NCBI GenBank assembly: GCA_009920815.1
Contig: RFZH01000061.1
Coordinates: forward strand, 1 to 11,009
Origin: Paracoccaceae bacterium
GTDB taxonomy: Bacteria > Pseudomonadota > Alphaproteobacteria > Rhodobacterales > Rhodobacteraceae
Direction: 5' to 3'
DNA length: 11,009 bases
The notes beneath the pieces were generated by a model that saw nothing but the letters and a program-made list of their open reading frames with translations, searched no databases and was not told where the DNA came from. Below are positions 1 through 6,681 of this stretch, in pieces (position 1 is the first letter of the stretch; each line of letters begins with the position of its first letter). Position numbers and translations under genes: made by a program.

Positions 1-545
1 GCAGAGATAAGTCCAAAGAGAACCTTGTGCCACCAATGCGCTTTGCAAAGTTCCATAAATTGATCTGCGGCGATTTCAAAATCATCAATATTCAGCTCAC
101 CCCGATCACAGACTTTTTTGAAATACTCTGTGAATTTCTCGCGCCCCATACTGGGGCCCGTTTCATAATAAGCGCGCCCAAGATCGGGAAAACGGTCTGC
201 TTCAGCGACGCAAATCCGAAAGATACGCTGTGAAAACTCAGAGGACATAAATGAAATCATCTGATGTCCAGCCTGCCGCAAAACGTGTTCAACGGGGGCG
301 TTTTGATCGATTACTTGAACCGCCGTATCCGCCTGTTTGAGGCATTCGTTTTTAATCACCTCAAAAAATAAACGATTTTTATCAGGGAAATAGCTATATA
401 CAGTGGCCTTTGACACCTGCGCGCGCCGTGCGACCTCATCCATGTTTGCATTTGCAAACCCATGCTCCAAAAACACTGCACGCGCTCCATCAAGCACTTG
501 ATCGAATTTTCGACCTTTGACTATTGTTTGTGCCGGTGCGTCCAT
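1..545 (-). CDS. TetR/AcrR-family transcriptional regulator, AefR-like (3' end beyond window)
   Basis: A minus-strand frame is open from an ATG at 545-543 to the window edge, giving 181 residues and no stop. Residues about 12-58 form a TetR DNA-binding domain; the helix-turn-helix includes MDEVARRAQVSKATVYSYF (35-53), with the typical KATVYSYF recognition end. Residues about 105-170 resemble the AefR-like C-terminal domain (a CVAEADRFPDLGRAYYE stretch at 112-128), which in this family binds a small hydrophobic ligand and forms the dimer. GAGG lies 7-8 bases before the ATG and supports this start. The gene is divergent from mbfA and may repress itself and perhaps mbfA, but target and ligand are inferred from position only. 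Family assignment is secure; the C-terminus is not visible. Confidence 0.93.
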   Translation of the reverse strand, partial: MDAPAQTIVKGRKFDQVLDGARAVFLEHGFANANMDEVARRAQVSKATVYSYFPDKNRLFFEVIKNECLKQADTAVQVIDQNAPVEHVLRQAGHQMISFMSSEFSQRIFRICVAEADRFPDLGRAYYETGPSMGREKFTEYFKKVCDRGELNIDDFEIAADQFMELCKAHWWHKVLFGLIS

Positions 546-567
546 GCGGTCCTCAGGGTTTTAAAAG

Positions 568-597
568 ACTATAGTTTAAATGCGGTTGGGCAAACAA
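568..597 (-). promoter_or_regulatory. Probable promoter of the tetR-type gene
   Basis: Read on the minus strand, TTGTTT (597-592) and TATAGT (573-568) are separated by 18 bases and resemble sigma-70 -35 and -10 boxes. The start codon at 545 lies about 22 bases beyond the -10 box, leaving a short leader with GAGG. Assigned by eye; no transcription start is known. Confidence 0.45.
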
Positions 598-616
598 GCG
601 CATAGCTTGCATTTGC
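590..616. repeat. Inverted repeat, candidate TetR-family operator
   Basis: The core is CAAGC-GCATA-GCTTG (595-609), flanked outside by GCAAA (590-594) and TTTGC (612-616), with two extra bases on the right side. It overlaps the proposed -35 box of the divergent regulator, where an autorepressor would be expected to bind. The symmetry is seen; the role as operator is inferred. Confidence 0.4.
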
Positions 617-632
617 TCAAAATTTCCCTAAA

Positions 633-647
633 TTAGAATCATTCTAA
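633..647. promoter_or_regulatory. Irr-type iron control element (ICE) upstream of mbfA
   Basis: TTAGAATCATTCTAA is a perfect 7+1+7 palindrome that fits the rhizobial/rhodobacterial Irr box TTTAGAANNNTTCTAAA in all but the first base. Irr is the haem- and iron-responsive Fur-family regulator of alphaproteobacteria, and mbfA is a known Irr-repressed target in Bradyrhizobium and Agrobacterium. TAGAAT (634-639) inside the element could double as the -10 box, so bound Irr would block polymerase when iron is low. The site ends 15 bases before the mbfA start codon. GAATC (636-640), a CcrM methylation motif, lies inside it. Confidence 0.85.
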
Positions 648-662
648 ATAGGTGACTCTCCG

Positions 663-1637
663 ATGGGATATTTGACAGGTCGACGCAGCTTCAAAGATCT
701 AAGCGAACAAGAAATCCTTGCGCTTGCGATTTCATCAGAAGAAGATGATGCCCGCATTTACCGAGGTTACGCGGAATTTTTGCGTCACTATTACCCGCAC
801 ACCGCCGAAATTTTTAACGATATGGCACAAGAAGAGGATGACCATCGTTCAAAGCTGATTGACCTGCATCAACGCAGGTTTGGATCGGTTATTCCATTAA
901 TCCGTCGTGAACATGTTGCTGGGTTTTACGCAAGAAAGCCTTTGTGGTTATCCAAACACTTGTCTCTAGAAAAAATTCGTGGCGAAGCATGCATGATGGA
1001 GCGCGCCGCAGAACAATTCTATCTGAAGGCAGCGGCCCATACCTCGGACGCCTCGACACGAAAATTGTTAGGGGATCTTGCTGCGGCAGAGGCTGGCCAC
1101 ACGCGATCTGCACAGGATATGACCCAAGCCCATAGCGAAAGTCCCGCGCTTGATGACGAAGATTTAACCGCGAAACGCCAATTCATATTAACTTGGGTTC
1201 AACCAGGTTTAGCGGGCCTTATGGATGGTTCTGTTTCAACGCTTGCCCCAATTTTTGCGACCGCTTTTGCCACGCAGGACACGTGGACCACATTTTTAGT
1301 GGGACTTGCCGCGTCAATTGGAGCAGGCATTTCAATGGGCTTTACCGAAGCTGCTTCTGATGACGGGACATTGTCCGGGCGCGGTTCTCCAATTAAACGC
1401 GGTATTGCTGCGGGCGTCATGACAACATTGGGGGGACTGGGCCATGCATTGCCTTATCTCATCCCACATTTCACCACAGCGACATTGATTGCGTTCATTG
1501 TCGTCTTTATTGAACTTTGGGCCATTGTGTGGATCCAAAATAAATACATGGAGACACCGTTTTTCCGCGCTGCATTCCAAGTGGTTTTGGGTGGCGCATT
1601 GGTCTTTGCCGCAGGGGTACTAATTGGGAACGGATAA
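663..1637 (+). CDS. mbfA: Membrane-bound ferritin MbfA (rubrerythrin-like/VIT1 fusion), iron exporter
   Basis: The 324-residue protein joins two domains. Residues about 13-155 are a ferritin/rubrerythrin-like four-helix domain with candidate di-iron ligands E27, E58-x-x-H61, E108/E113 and E143-x-x-H146. Residues about 172-323 are a CCC1/VIT1-type transporter with about five membrane segments (roughly 176-200, 209-229, 247-267, 271-291 and 303-322). Family knowledge: MbfA exports iron across the inner membrane, the cytosolic ferritin domain senses or delivers the metal, and it protects against iron and peroxide stress. AGGTGA at 650-655 is a good ribosome binding site for the ATG. The iron operator just upstream agrees with repression by Irr under low iron. 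Full length; no damage seen. Confidence 0.95.
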   Translation: MGYLTGRRSFKDLSEQEILALAISSEEDDARIYRGYAEFLRHYYPHTAEIFNDMAQEEDDHRSKLIDLHQRRFGSVIPLIRREHVAGFYARKPLWLSKHLSLEKIRGEACMMERAAEQFYLKAAAHTSDASTRKLLGDLAAAEAGHTRSAQDMTQAHSESPALDDEDLTAKRQFILTWVQPGLAGLMDGSVSTLAPIFATAFATQDTWTTFLVGLAASIGAGISMGFTEAASDDGTLSGRGSPIKRGIAAGVMTTLGGLGHALPYLIPHFTTATLIAFIVVFIELWAIVWIQNKYMETPFFRAAFQVVLGGALVFAAGVLIGNG

Positions 1638-1680
1638 CAAATCCAATTGACCCCGCCAAAATTGATGATAAGCGTTGAAC

Positions 1681-2616
1681 ATGTATGAAATTTTCATGAA
1701 AACGCTGCCGTTTTTTGCGCTGATTGGCGTGGGTTTTTGGGCGGGCAAGTCACGCTTTTTCACCGAAGAGGCAACGGCGTATCTAACTAAATTCGTTTTT
1801 TACTTTGCGCTTTCGGCAATGTTGTTTCGGTTTTCATCGAACTTATCGCTATCAGATTTGCTAAAATGGGACTTTGTGTTTGCATACCTCGGCGCGACTG
1901 TTTCGATATATTTGCTTGCAACTTGTGTGTCGTTGTGGCGCAAAAAACCATTGGCAGAGGCCGCGATCGAAGCCCAGTGCGCCGTGATCGGTAACGTCGG
2001 TTTTTTAGGTATCCCGATGCTTGCGCTTTTGATGGGCGAAGGCGCGGTAGGCCATGTTATGATGGTGCTCGCCGTTGATCTGTTGGTTTTTGGATCAATT
2101 GTGGTGATGGTCATTGTCGGCAGCCGCGATGGTCGTATGCATATTGGTATCTTGCGCACACTTGCACTTGGTTTGGTAAAAAATCCAATGATCGTATCGA
2201 TCATAATTGGCCTTGTTTGGGCGGCGTGGGAAATTCCAATCCCCGCCCCATTGAATGAATTCATGTCCATGTTGGGGTCGGCCGCAACACCCGGTGCCCT
2301 GTTTGCAATTGGCGCATCTCTTGCCTCAAAGTCCGCAGAGCGGATCGAAACAGCGGCATGGTTGTCATTTTGCAAACTGATCTTGCATCCATTGGCGGTG
2401 TCGTATTTTGCATTGGTAGTTTTTCCAGTCGATCCATACGCAGCAGCTGTCATGATTGCCGCGAGCGCATTACCGGTTGCCGGAAATATCTATATGATTG
2501 CACAGCATTATAACGTCGCACCACAACGCGTATCGGCGTCAATATTGATTTCAACCGCTGTTTCTATTTTCACTGTTTCGCTTGTGATTGCTTGGGTAAC
2601 GCCGCTTTATCAATAA
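1681..2616 (+). CDS. AEC-family (auxin efflux carrier-type) transporter
   Basis: The 311-residue, strongly hydrophobic protein has about ten predicted membrane segments in two halves joined by a short charged stretch, as in the AEC family (Mem_trans). The N-terminus, with FALIGVGFWAGKSRFFTEEA near residues 13-32, is typical. Characterised relatives move carboxylates such as malonate, malate or lactate, or related small molecules; the substrate here cannot be read from sequence. A TTG two codons earlier (1675) is possible, but the ATG at 1681 leaves a better distance to the weak purine stretch GATAAG and is preferred. It starts 43 bases after mbfA with no clear terminator between, so some co-transcription is possible. 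A 217-codon frame on the opposite strand is a shadow. Confidence 0.88.
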   Translation: MYEIFMKTLPFFALIGVGFWAGKSRFFTEEATAYLTKFVFYFALSAMLFRFSSNLSLSDLLKWDFVFAYLGATVSIYLLATCVSLWRKKPLAEAAIEAQCAVIGNVGFLGIPMLALLMGEGAVGHVMMVLAVDLLVFGSIVVMVIVGSRDGRMHIGILRTLALGLVKNPMIVSIIIGLVWAAWEIPIPAPLNEFMSMLGSAATPGALFAIGASLASKSAERIETAAWLSFCKLILHPLAVSYFALVVFPVDPYAAAVMIAASALPVAGNIYMIAQHYNVAPQRVSASILISTAVSIFTVSLVIAWVTPLYQ

Positions 2617-2620
2617 ATTT

Positions 2621-2642
2621 CGTCGTCTCGGATTGAACGACG
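2621..2642 (+). repeat. Short hairpin between the AEC and fghA genes
   Basis: CGTCGT (2621-2626) and ACGACG (2637-2642) can pair as a 6-bp stem with a 10-base loop, five bases after the AEC stop codon. No T-run follows, so it is at best a weak terminator or an RNA-processing hairpin. Confidence 0.3.
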
Positions 2643-2689
2643 CCGCGGTTGTACGTTACCACCATAGATAAAAAATAAGGAATTAGATC

Positions 2690-3523
2690 ATGCAGACTGT
2701 CTCTGAAAACAAATGCTTTGATGGTGTTCAAGGTGTGTATAGCCACGCGTCTAATGCGTGTGCATGTGATATGACGTTTGGTGTTTTTATGCCGTCGTTG
2801 GCGCGGACCACCGACGTTCCGGTTTTATGGTATTTGTCGGGGCTTACCTGTACTCATGAAAATGCCATGGTAAAGGCAGGCGCCCAAGCATGGGCCGAAC
2901 AGGCTGGTATCGCACTGGTTTTTCCCGATACATCGCCACGCGGTGACAGCGTTGCGAACGATGATGCCTATGATTTGGGACAAGGTGCGGGTTTTTATGT
3001 GAACGCCACCCAGGATCCATGGAAGCCACATTTCCAGATGTGGGACTATATCACCGACGACTTACCAAAATTAATCGGTGAACACTTCGCGATCGATATG
3101 GACCGCCAAGCCATCACAGGCCATTCCATGGGCGGCCATGGAGCGTTAACCATTGCGATGGGCCTAAAGGATCGCTTCAAATCTGTTTCGGCATTTGCGC
3201 CTATCTGTAACCCGACCGGGGCCGATTGGGGACGCAAACAATTGACTGCATATTTAGGCGCCGATGAAAGCACATGGCAACGCCATGATGCGAGCGTCAT
3301 GTTGCGCACGCAAGGATGTGAGATTCCGATGCTTGCCGATTGGGGAACAAATGATCAATTTATCGATTTGTTAAAACCTGAAACACTATTCTCAGCTGCA
3401 GCAGAAAAACGAACTGAGGCGACTTTGCGATTACAAAACGGATATGATCACAGCTATTTCTTTGTTTCGACATTCATGCGCGATCATATCGAGTTTCACG
3501 CAGACCATCTCTATAGCGAATAG
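2690..3523 (+). CDS. fghA: S-formylglutathione hydrolase
   Basis: The 277-residue serine hydrolase of the esterase D/FrmB family cleaves S-formylglutathione to formate and glutathione, the second step of glutathione-dependent formaldehyde detoxification in the cytosol. The N-terminal YLSGLTCTHEN block (48-58) forms the oxyanion region. The nucleophile is S146 in GHSMGGHGA, the acid is D222 in the DWGTNDQFI stretch, and the base is H254 in YDHSYFF. Length matches the family. AAGGA at 2677-2681 precedes the ATG by 8 bases. The usual partner, a class III alcohol (S-hydroxymethylglutathione) dehydrogenase, is not next to it in this window. Intact; assignment is secure. Confidence 0.95.
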   Translation: MQTVSENKCFDGVQGVYSHASNACACDMTFGVFMPSLARTTDVPVLWYLSGLTCTHENAMVKAGAQAWAEQAGIALVFPDTSPRGDSVANDDAYDLGQGAGFYVNATQDPWKPHFQMWDYITDDLPKLIGEHFAIDMDRQAITGHSMGGHGALTIAMGLKDRFKSVSAFAPICNPTGADWGRKQLTAYLGADESTWQRHDASVMLRTQGCEIPMLADWGTNDQFIDLLKPETLFSAAAEKRTEATLRLQNGYDHSYFFVSTFMRDHIEFHADHLYSE

Positions 3524-3570
3524 CATCCATGCCGTTTGTGTACCTGAACAGCAAAAAGGAAAATCGAGCC

Positions 3571-5016
3571 ATGGGCACGACTACACCGCATTATGACTTG
3601 GTTGTCATCGGATCTGGGCCATCTGGCCGTTCTGCCGCGATACAGGCAGGCAAACTAAAGCGCAAAGTTTTGGTTGTGGATCGCAAAAGCCGTCTTGGCG
3701 GCGTGTCCGTTCATACGGGGACGATCCCGTCAAAGACGCTGCGCGAAACAGTTTTGAACCTGACAGGGTGGCGAGAGCGCAGCTTTTATGGGCGATCCTA
3801 TCGTGTCAAAGATGAAATCGCGGCCGAAGATCTAAAGGCGCGTTTGCACAAAACACTTGATTACGAAGTGGACGTATTGGAACACCAATTCAACCGCAAC
3901 TATGTTGACACCATCTTGGGTTCCGCGGAATTTGTGGGGCCAAACGAATTGTCCATCGCCACCGAAGCAGGGGAAACCACCCATCTGACCGCCGACAAAT
4001 TTTTGATTGCGACGGGGACCAAAACCTTTCGCCCTGACTGGGTTCCCTTCAACGGTCGCACGATTGTCGACAGTGATGAATTTTTGGAAATCGATCACCT
4101 GCCCCGTAGCCTGACAGTGATTGGTGCAGGCGTCATTGGTGTCGAATATGCAACGATGTTTGCAGCGTTGGACATTCGCGTTACCCTTATTGAACCGCGC
4201 GATAGCTTTCTTGATTTTATCGACAAACGAACGATCAACGAGTTTTCGCATTTGATTGCAGATAATGGCGTTGATCTGCGTCTTGGATCAGGTGTCGAAA
4301 AAATCGAAGACGGTGGTGAGTATGTCGAAGTGACCCTAGAAAATGGCCGCCACGTTCGATCCGAAATGTTGTTATTCGCGGCCGGGCGTATGGGGGCAAC
4401 GACGAAATTGAACCTCGCAGCGGTCGGATTGGAAACAGATCACCGCGGACGGATAGAGGTTGATCGCAAAACATATCAAACAAAGGTTCCACATATTTAT
4501 GCAACAGGGGATGTGATTGGACACCCAAGCCTTGCATCAACATCTTTGCAACAGGGACGCATCGCCGCCTGTCATGCATTGGATACACCCACCATGGCAG
4601 AAAGCCCGTGGTTCCCTTATGGTATTTATTCAGTACCTGAACTGTCTACCTGTGGCATGTCAGAAGAAGAATTGAAAGAACGCGACATTCCTTATGAAGT
4701 CGGCATCGCGCGGTTTCGTGAGATTTCACGCGGGCATATCATGGGCGTCGAGCATGGCATGCTAAAGATGTTGGTCAGCCTGAAAACACGCAGATTGTTA
4801 GGTGTACAAATCGTAGGCGAAGGCGCAACTGAATTGATCCACATCGGGCAAGCCGTAATGAACCTGAATGGGACAGTGGACTATTTTGTTCAAAACACCT
4901 TCAACTATCCGACCCTGGCCGAGGCCTATAAGGTTGCTGGCATGGATGCATTCAACAGAATGCCGATACCACAGGAATTCAAGGTCGACAAAAAACCCGC
5001 CAAATCCAAAAAATAA
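3571..5016 (+). CDS. sthA: Soluble (Si-specific) NAD(P)+ transhydrogenase
   Basis: The 481-residue flavoprotein belongs to the pyridine nucleotide-disulfide oxidoreductase fold and follows E. coli SthA over its whole length. It transfers hydride between NADPH and NAD+ in the cytosol. Visible parts are the FAD site GSGPSG (14-19), the TGTIPSK block (49-55), the NAD(P) site GAGVIG (185-190), the second FAD motif YATGDVIG (310-317) and a dimerisation domain ending with TFNYPTLAEAY (443-453). Both redox cysteines of dihydrolipoamide dehydrogenase are replaced (S46, T51), and the catalytic HP is replaced by YP, which separates it from disulfide reductases. The ATG at 3571 has AAGGA ten bases upstream; an in-frame ATG at 3529 has none. 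It lies 47 bases after fghA and ends at a strong terminator. Confidence 0.94.
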   Translation: MGTTTPHYDLVVIGSGPSGRSAAIQAGKLKRKVLVVDRKSRLGGVSVHTGTIPSKTLRETVLNLTGWRERSFYGRSYRVKDEIAAEDLKARLHKTLDYEVDVLEHQFNRNYVDTILGSAEFVGPNELSIATEAGETTHLTADKFLIATGTKTFRPDWVPFNGRTIVDSDEFLEIDHLPRSLTVIGAGVIGVEYATMFAALDIRVTLIEPRDSFLDFIDKRTINEFSHLIADNGVDLRLGSGVEKIEDGGEYVEVTLENGRHVRSEMLLFAAGRMGATTKLNLAAVGLETDHRGRIEVDRKTYQTKVPHIYATGDVIGHPSLASTSLQQGRIAACHALDTPTMAESPWFPYGIYSVPELSTCGMSEEELKERDIPYEVGIARFREISRGHIMGVEHGMLKMLVSLKTRRLLGVQIVGEGATELIHIGQAVMNLNGTVDYFVQNTFNYPTLAEAYKVAGMDAFNRMPIPQEFKVDKKPAKSKK

Positions 5017-5019
5017 ATC

Positions 5020-5053
5020 AAAGGGCCGCCAGATGTGCGGCCCTTTACTTTTT
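5020..5053 (+). terminator. Rho-independent terminator after sthA
   Basis: AAAGGGCCGC (5020-5029) pairs perfectly with GCGGCCCTTT (5037-5046) around a 7-base loop, followed by ACTTTTT (5047-5053). It begins three bases after the sthA stop codon and should end the transcript that carries fghA and sthA. Confidence 0.92.
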
Positions 5054-5081
5054 GCCCAAAGATCGATTTGTTGGGCAAAAA
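5049..5081 (+). repeat. Second hairpin overlapping the T-run and the HAD-gene leader
   Basis: TTTTTGCCCAA (5049-5059) is perfectly complementary to TTGGGCAAAAA (5071-5081), giving an 11-bp stem with an 11-base loop. The left arm uses the T-run of the sthA terminator, and the right arm runs into the AAAGGA ribosome binding site (5079-5084) of the next gene. It may partly mask that site in read-through RNA; this role is inferred. Confidence 0.6.
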
Positions 5082-5090
5082 GGATTGGCG

Positions 5091-5708
5091 ATGATCAACG
5101 CGGTTTTGTTCGACATTGGAAACGTTTTGGTGGGCTGGAACCCCTTTGCGGTCTATGATGTCTTAATAGGGCCCGACCGTCGCCGCGCATTCTTTGACGC
5201 GGTTCCAATGTTCAAGGAAAACGAACGTATTGATTTGGGCGACGACTTTACCGAGGTTGTCCAATCTATTGCCCAGCGCTATCCAGAGTGGTCCACAGAA
5301 ATCGAGATTTGGCAAACCCGATGGGCTGATATGGTCAGCCCATCGATTGACCATTCGGTTCGGTTGTTGCGCGCACTGCGTGCCAAAGGAATTCCAGTTT
5401 ACGCATTATCAAATTTTGGCGATCAAACATTTGGTTTTGCCCAAGACCGGTATCCTTTCTTGCGCGAATTCGACCATGCCTATATTTCGGGTCGCTTAAA
5501 AATGATTAAACCCTATGCCGACATTTATGCGCATATCGAAACCGATTGCGGGTTCGCACCAGATACGTTGTTATTCACCGATGATCTGCCCGCAAACATT
5601 GACACAGCTGCATCGCGCGGTTGGAACACACATCTTTTCACAGACCCGCAAGGTTGGGCAAACTGTTTAATCTCACACGGGCTTTTGTCAGAAAGCGAAG
5701 CACAATGA
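5091..5708 (+). CDS. HAD-superfamily hydrolase (subfamily IA, YihX-like)
   Basis: The 205-residue cytosolic hydrolase probably acts on a small phosphorylated metabolite. Motif I is VLFDIGNVL with nucleophile D8; position +2 is G10 rather than Asp, as also seen in YihX-type members (FDLGNV). Motif II is S107 in YALSNFG, motif III K140 in IKPYAD, and motif IV D164-D165 in LFTDDLPANI. A helical cap lies between residues about 18 and 85. The ATG at 5091 follows AAAGGA (5079-5084) with 6 bases between; a TTG at 5052 in the same frame would fall inside the hairpin and is rejected. The stop overlaps the start of the next gene (ATGA), so the two are translationally coupled. The substrate is unknown; haloacid dehalogenase is a possible but less likely label. 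Confidence 0.88.
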   Translation: MINAVLFDIGNVLVGWNPFAVYDVLIGPDRRRAFFDAVPMFKENERIDLGDDFTEVVQSIAQRYPEWSTEIEIWQTRWADMVSPSIDHSVRLLRALRAKGIPVYALSNFGDQTFGFAQDRYPFLREFDHAYISGRLKMIKPYADIYAHIETDCGFAPDTLLFTDDLPANIDTAASRGWNTHLFTDPQGWANCLISHGLLSESEAQ

Positions 5709-6622
5709 CCATTACCCAGATTTCATTTGAACAAGGCGAAAGCGTCCTAGACTGGCATGCGTTGGCGCAGGCATTTGATGCAGGTCACAAATTGCCCAAG
5801 GCTGAAATCACGGATACATTCCTATACCGCGGTCGTGATACGTTATTAAACCGTGCGGCATGGATCGATGGGTTGGGATTGGCGGTCAAATCCGCAACCG
5901 TGTTCCCAGGCAACCCGTCAAACGGCGTTCCAATGATCAATGGAGGTGTAAACCTTTATAATGACGTTACCGGCATGTTGGATGCATTGGTAGATTTTCA
6001 TCTTGTCACAAAATGGAAAACGGCAGGTGACAGCCTGTGCGCTGCGCTTAAACTCGCCCGTCGTGATAGTAGAAAGATACTTATCGTGGGCGCGGGCACG
6101 GTGGGGCGTTCGTTACGCGCCGCTTATGGCACAGGATTTCCAGATGCCGAATTCCGAGTGTGGAATCGCACGGCCGCCGCGGGGGAAAAATTCGCAGACG
6201 ACTTTACCAACACGACCTTTGCACCCAACCTGCAGGATGCTGTCCAATGGGCTGACATCATAACATCGGCGACTATGTCAACAGACCCGGTGATTAAAGG
6301 TGCGTGGCTGCGTGCCGGGCAGCACCTAGACCTTATCGGTGCGTATCGACCAGACATGCGCGAAACCGACGATGATGCCCTGACACGGTCGCGCATTTTT
6401 GTGGACAGCTTGGACACGACCGTCGATCATATCGGAGAACTGAAAATTCCATTGGCACAAGGCGTCATTCACAAAACTGACATCGTTGCGGATTATTATT
6501 CACCAGAGCGGTTCCAACGTGAAACCGACGAGGAAATTACCCTGTTCAAAAATGGCGGTGGTGCGCATCTGGATCTAATGACAGCTAAGCACATTTTGGA
6601 AGCATGGCGCGCGCAACTCTAG
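5705..6622 (+). CDS. Ornithine cyclodeaminase/mu-crystallin family protein
   Basis: The 305-residue protein has the OCD/mu-crystallin layout: an N-terminal dimerisation part, the KSATVFPGNPSNGVP block (62-76) with the conserved lysine K62, then a Rossmann domain with GAGTVG (129-134), and a C-terminal FKNGGGAHLD helix start (281-290). Relatives deaminate ornithine to proline, reduce ketimines, or act as alanine, lysine or similar dehydrogenases with NAD(P). The usual R of the LTxxRTAA motif is K105 here (VTKWKTAGDS), so true ornithine cyclodeaminase activity is doubtful. The start at 5705 overlaps the HAD stop by four bases; a TTG at 5621 in the same frame would lie deep inside the HAD gene and is not used. 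Probably one operon with the HAD and GMC genes. Confidence 0.87.
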   Translation: MTITQISFEQGESVLDWHALAQAFDAGHKLPKAEITDTFLYRGRDTLLNRAAWIDGLGLAVKSATVFPGNPSNGVPMINGGVNLYNDVTGMLDALVDFHLVTKWKTAGDSLCAALKLARRDSRKILIVGAGTVGRSLRAAYGTGFPDAEFRVWNRTAAAGEKFADDFTNTTFAPNLQDAVQWADIITSATMSTDPVIKGAWLRAGQHLDLIGAYRPDMRETDDDALTRSRIFVDSLDTTVDHIGELKIPLAQGVIHKTDIVADYYSPERFQRETDEEITLFKNGGGAHLDLMTAKHILEAWRAQL

Positions 6623-6681
6623 CATAAGGTTGCTTGTGCTTTTTCAGTGAGGACCATAGATTATTCAAAAAGAGGTCTATT

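Noticed and set aside
27..233. Plus-strand frame of 68 codons at the left edge
   Set aside because: Antisense to the clear TetR-type regulator; no ribosome binding site or family likeness.
1800..2453. 217-codon minus-strand frame inside the AEC gene
   Set aside because: Long but antisense to a well-recognised membrane protein; its Ala/Thr/Asn/Ile-rich composition is typical of such shadows.
3529..3570. Upstream ATG for sthA adding 14 residues
   Set aside because: No ribosome binding site there, while AAGGA stands at the right distance from the ATG at 3571, and SthA homologues begin close to that position.
4868..5158. Plus-strand frame spanning the sthA end, terminator and HAD start
   Set aside because: Runs out of phase through two real genes and the terminator; no coding character.
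5621..5704. Upstream start for the OCD-family gene
   Set aside because: Would overlap the HAD gene by nearly 90 bases with residues unlike the family; the ATGA overlap at 5705 is the natural start.
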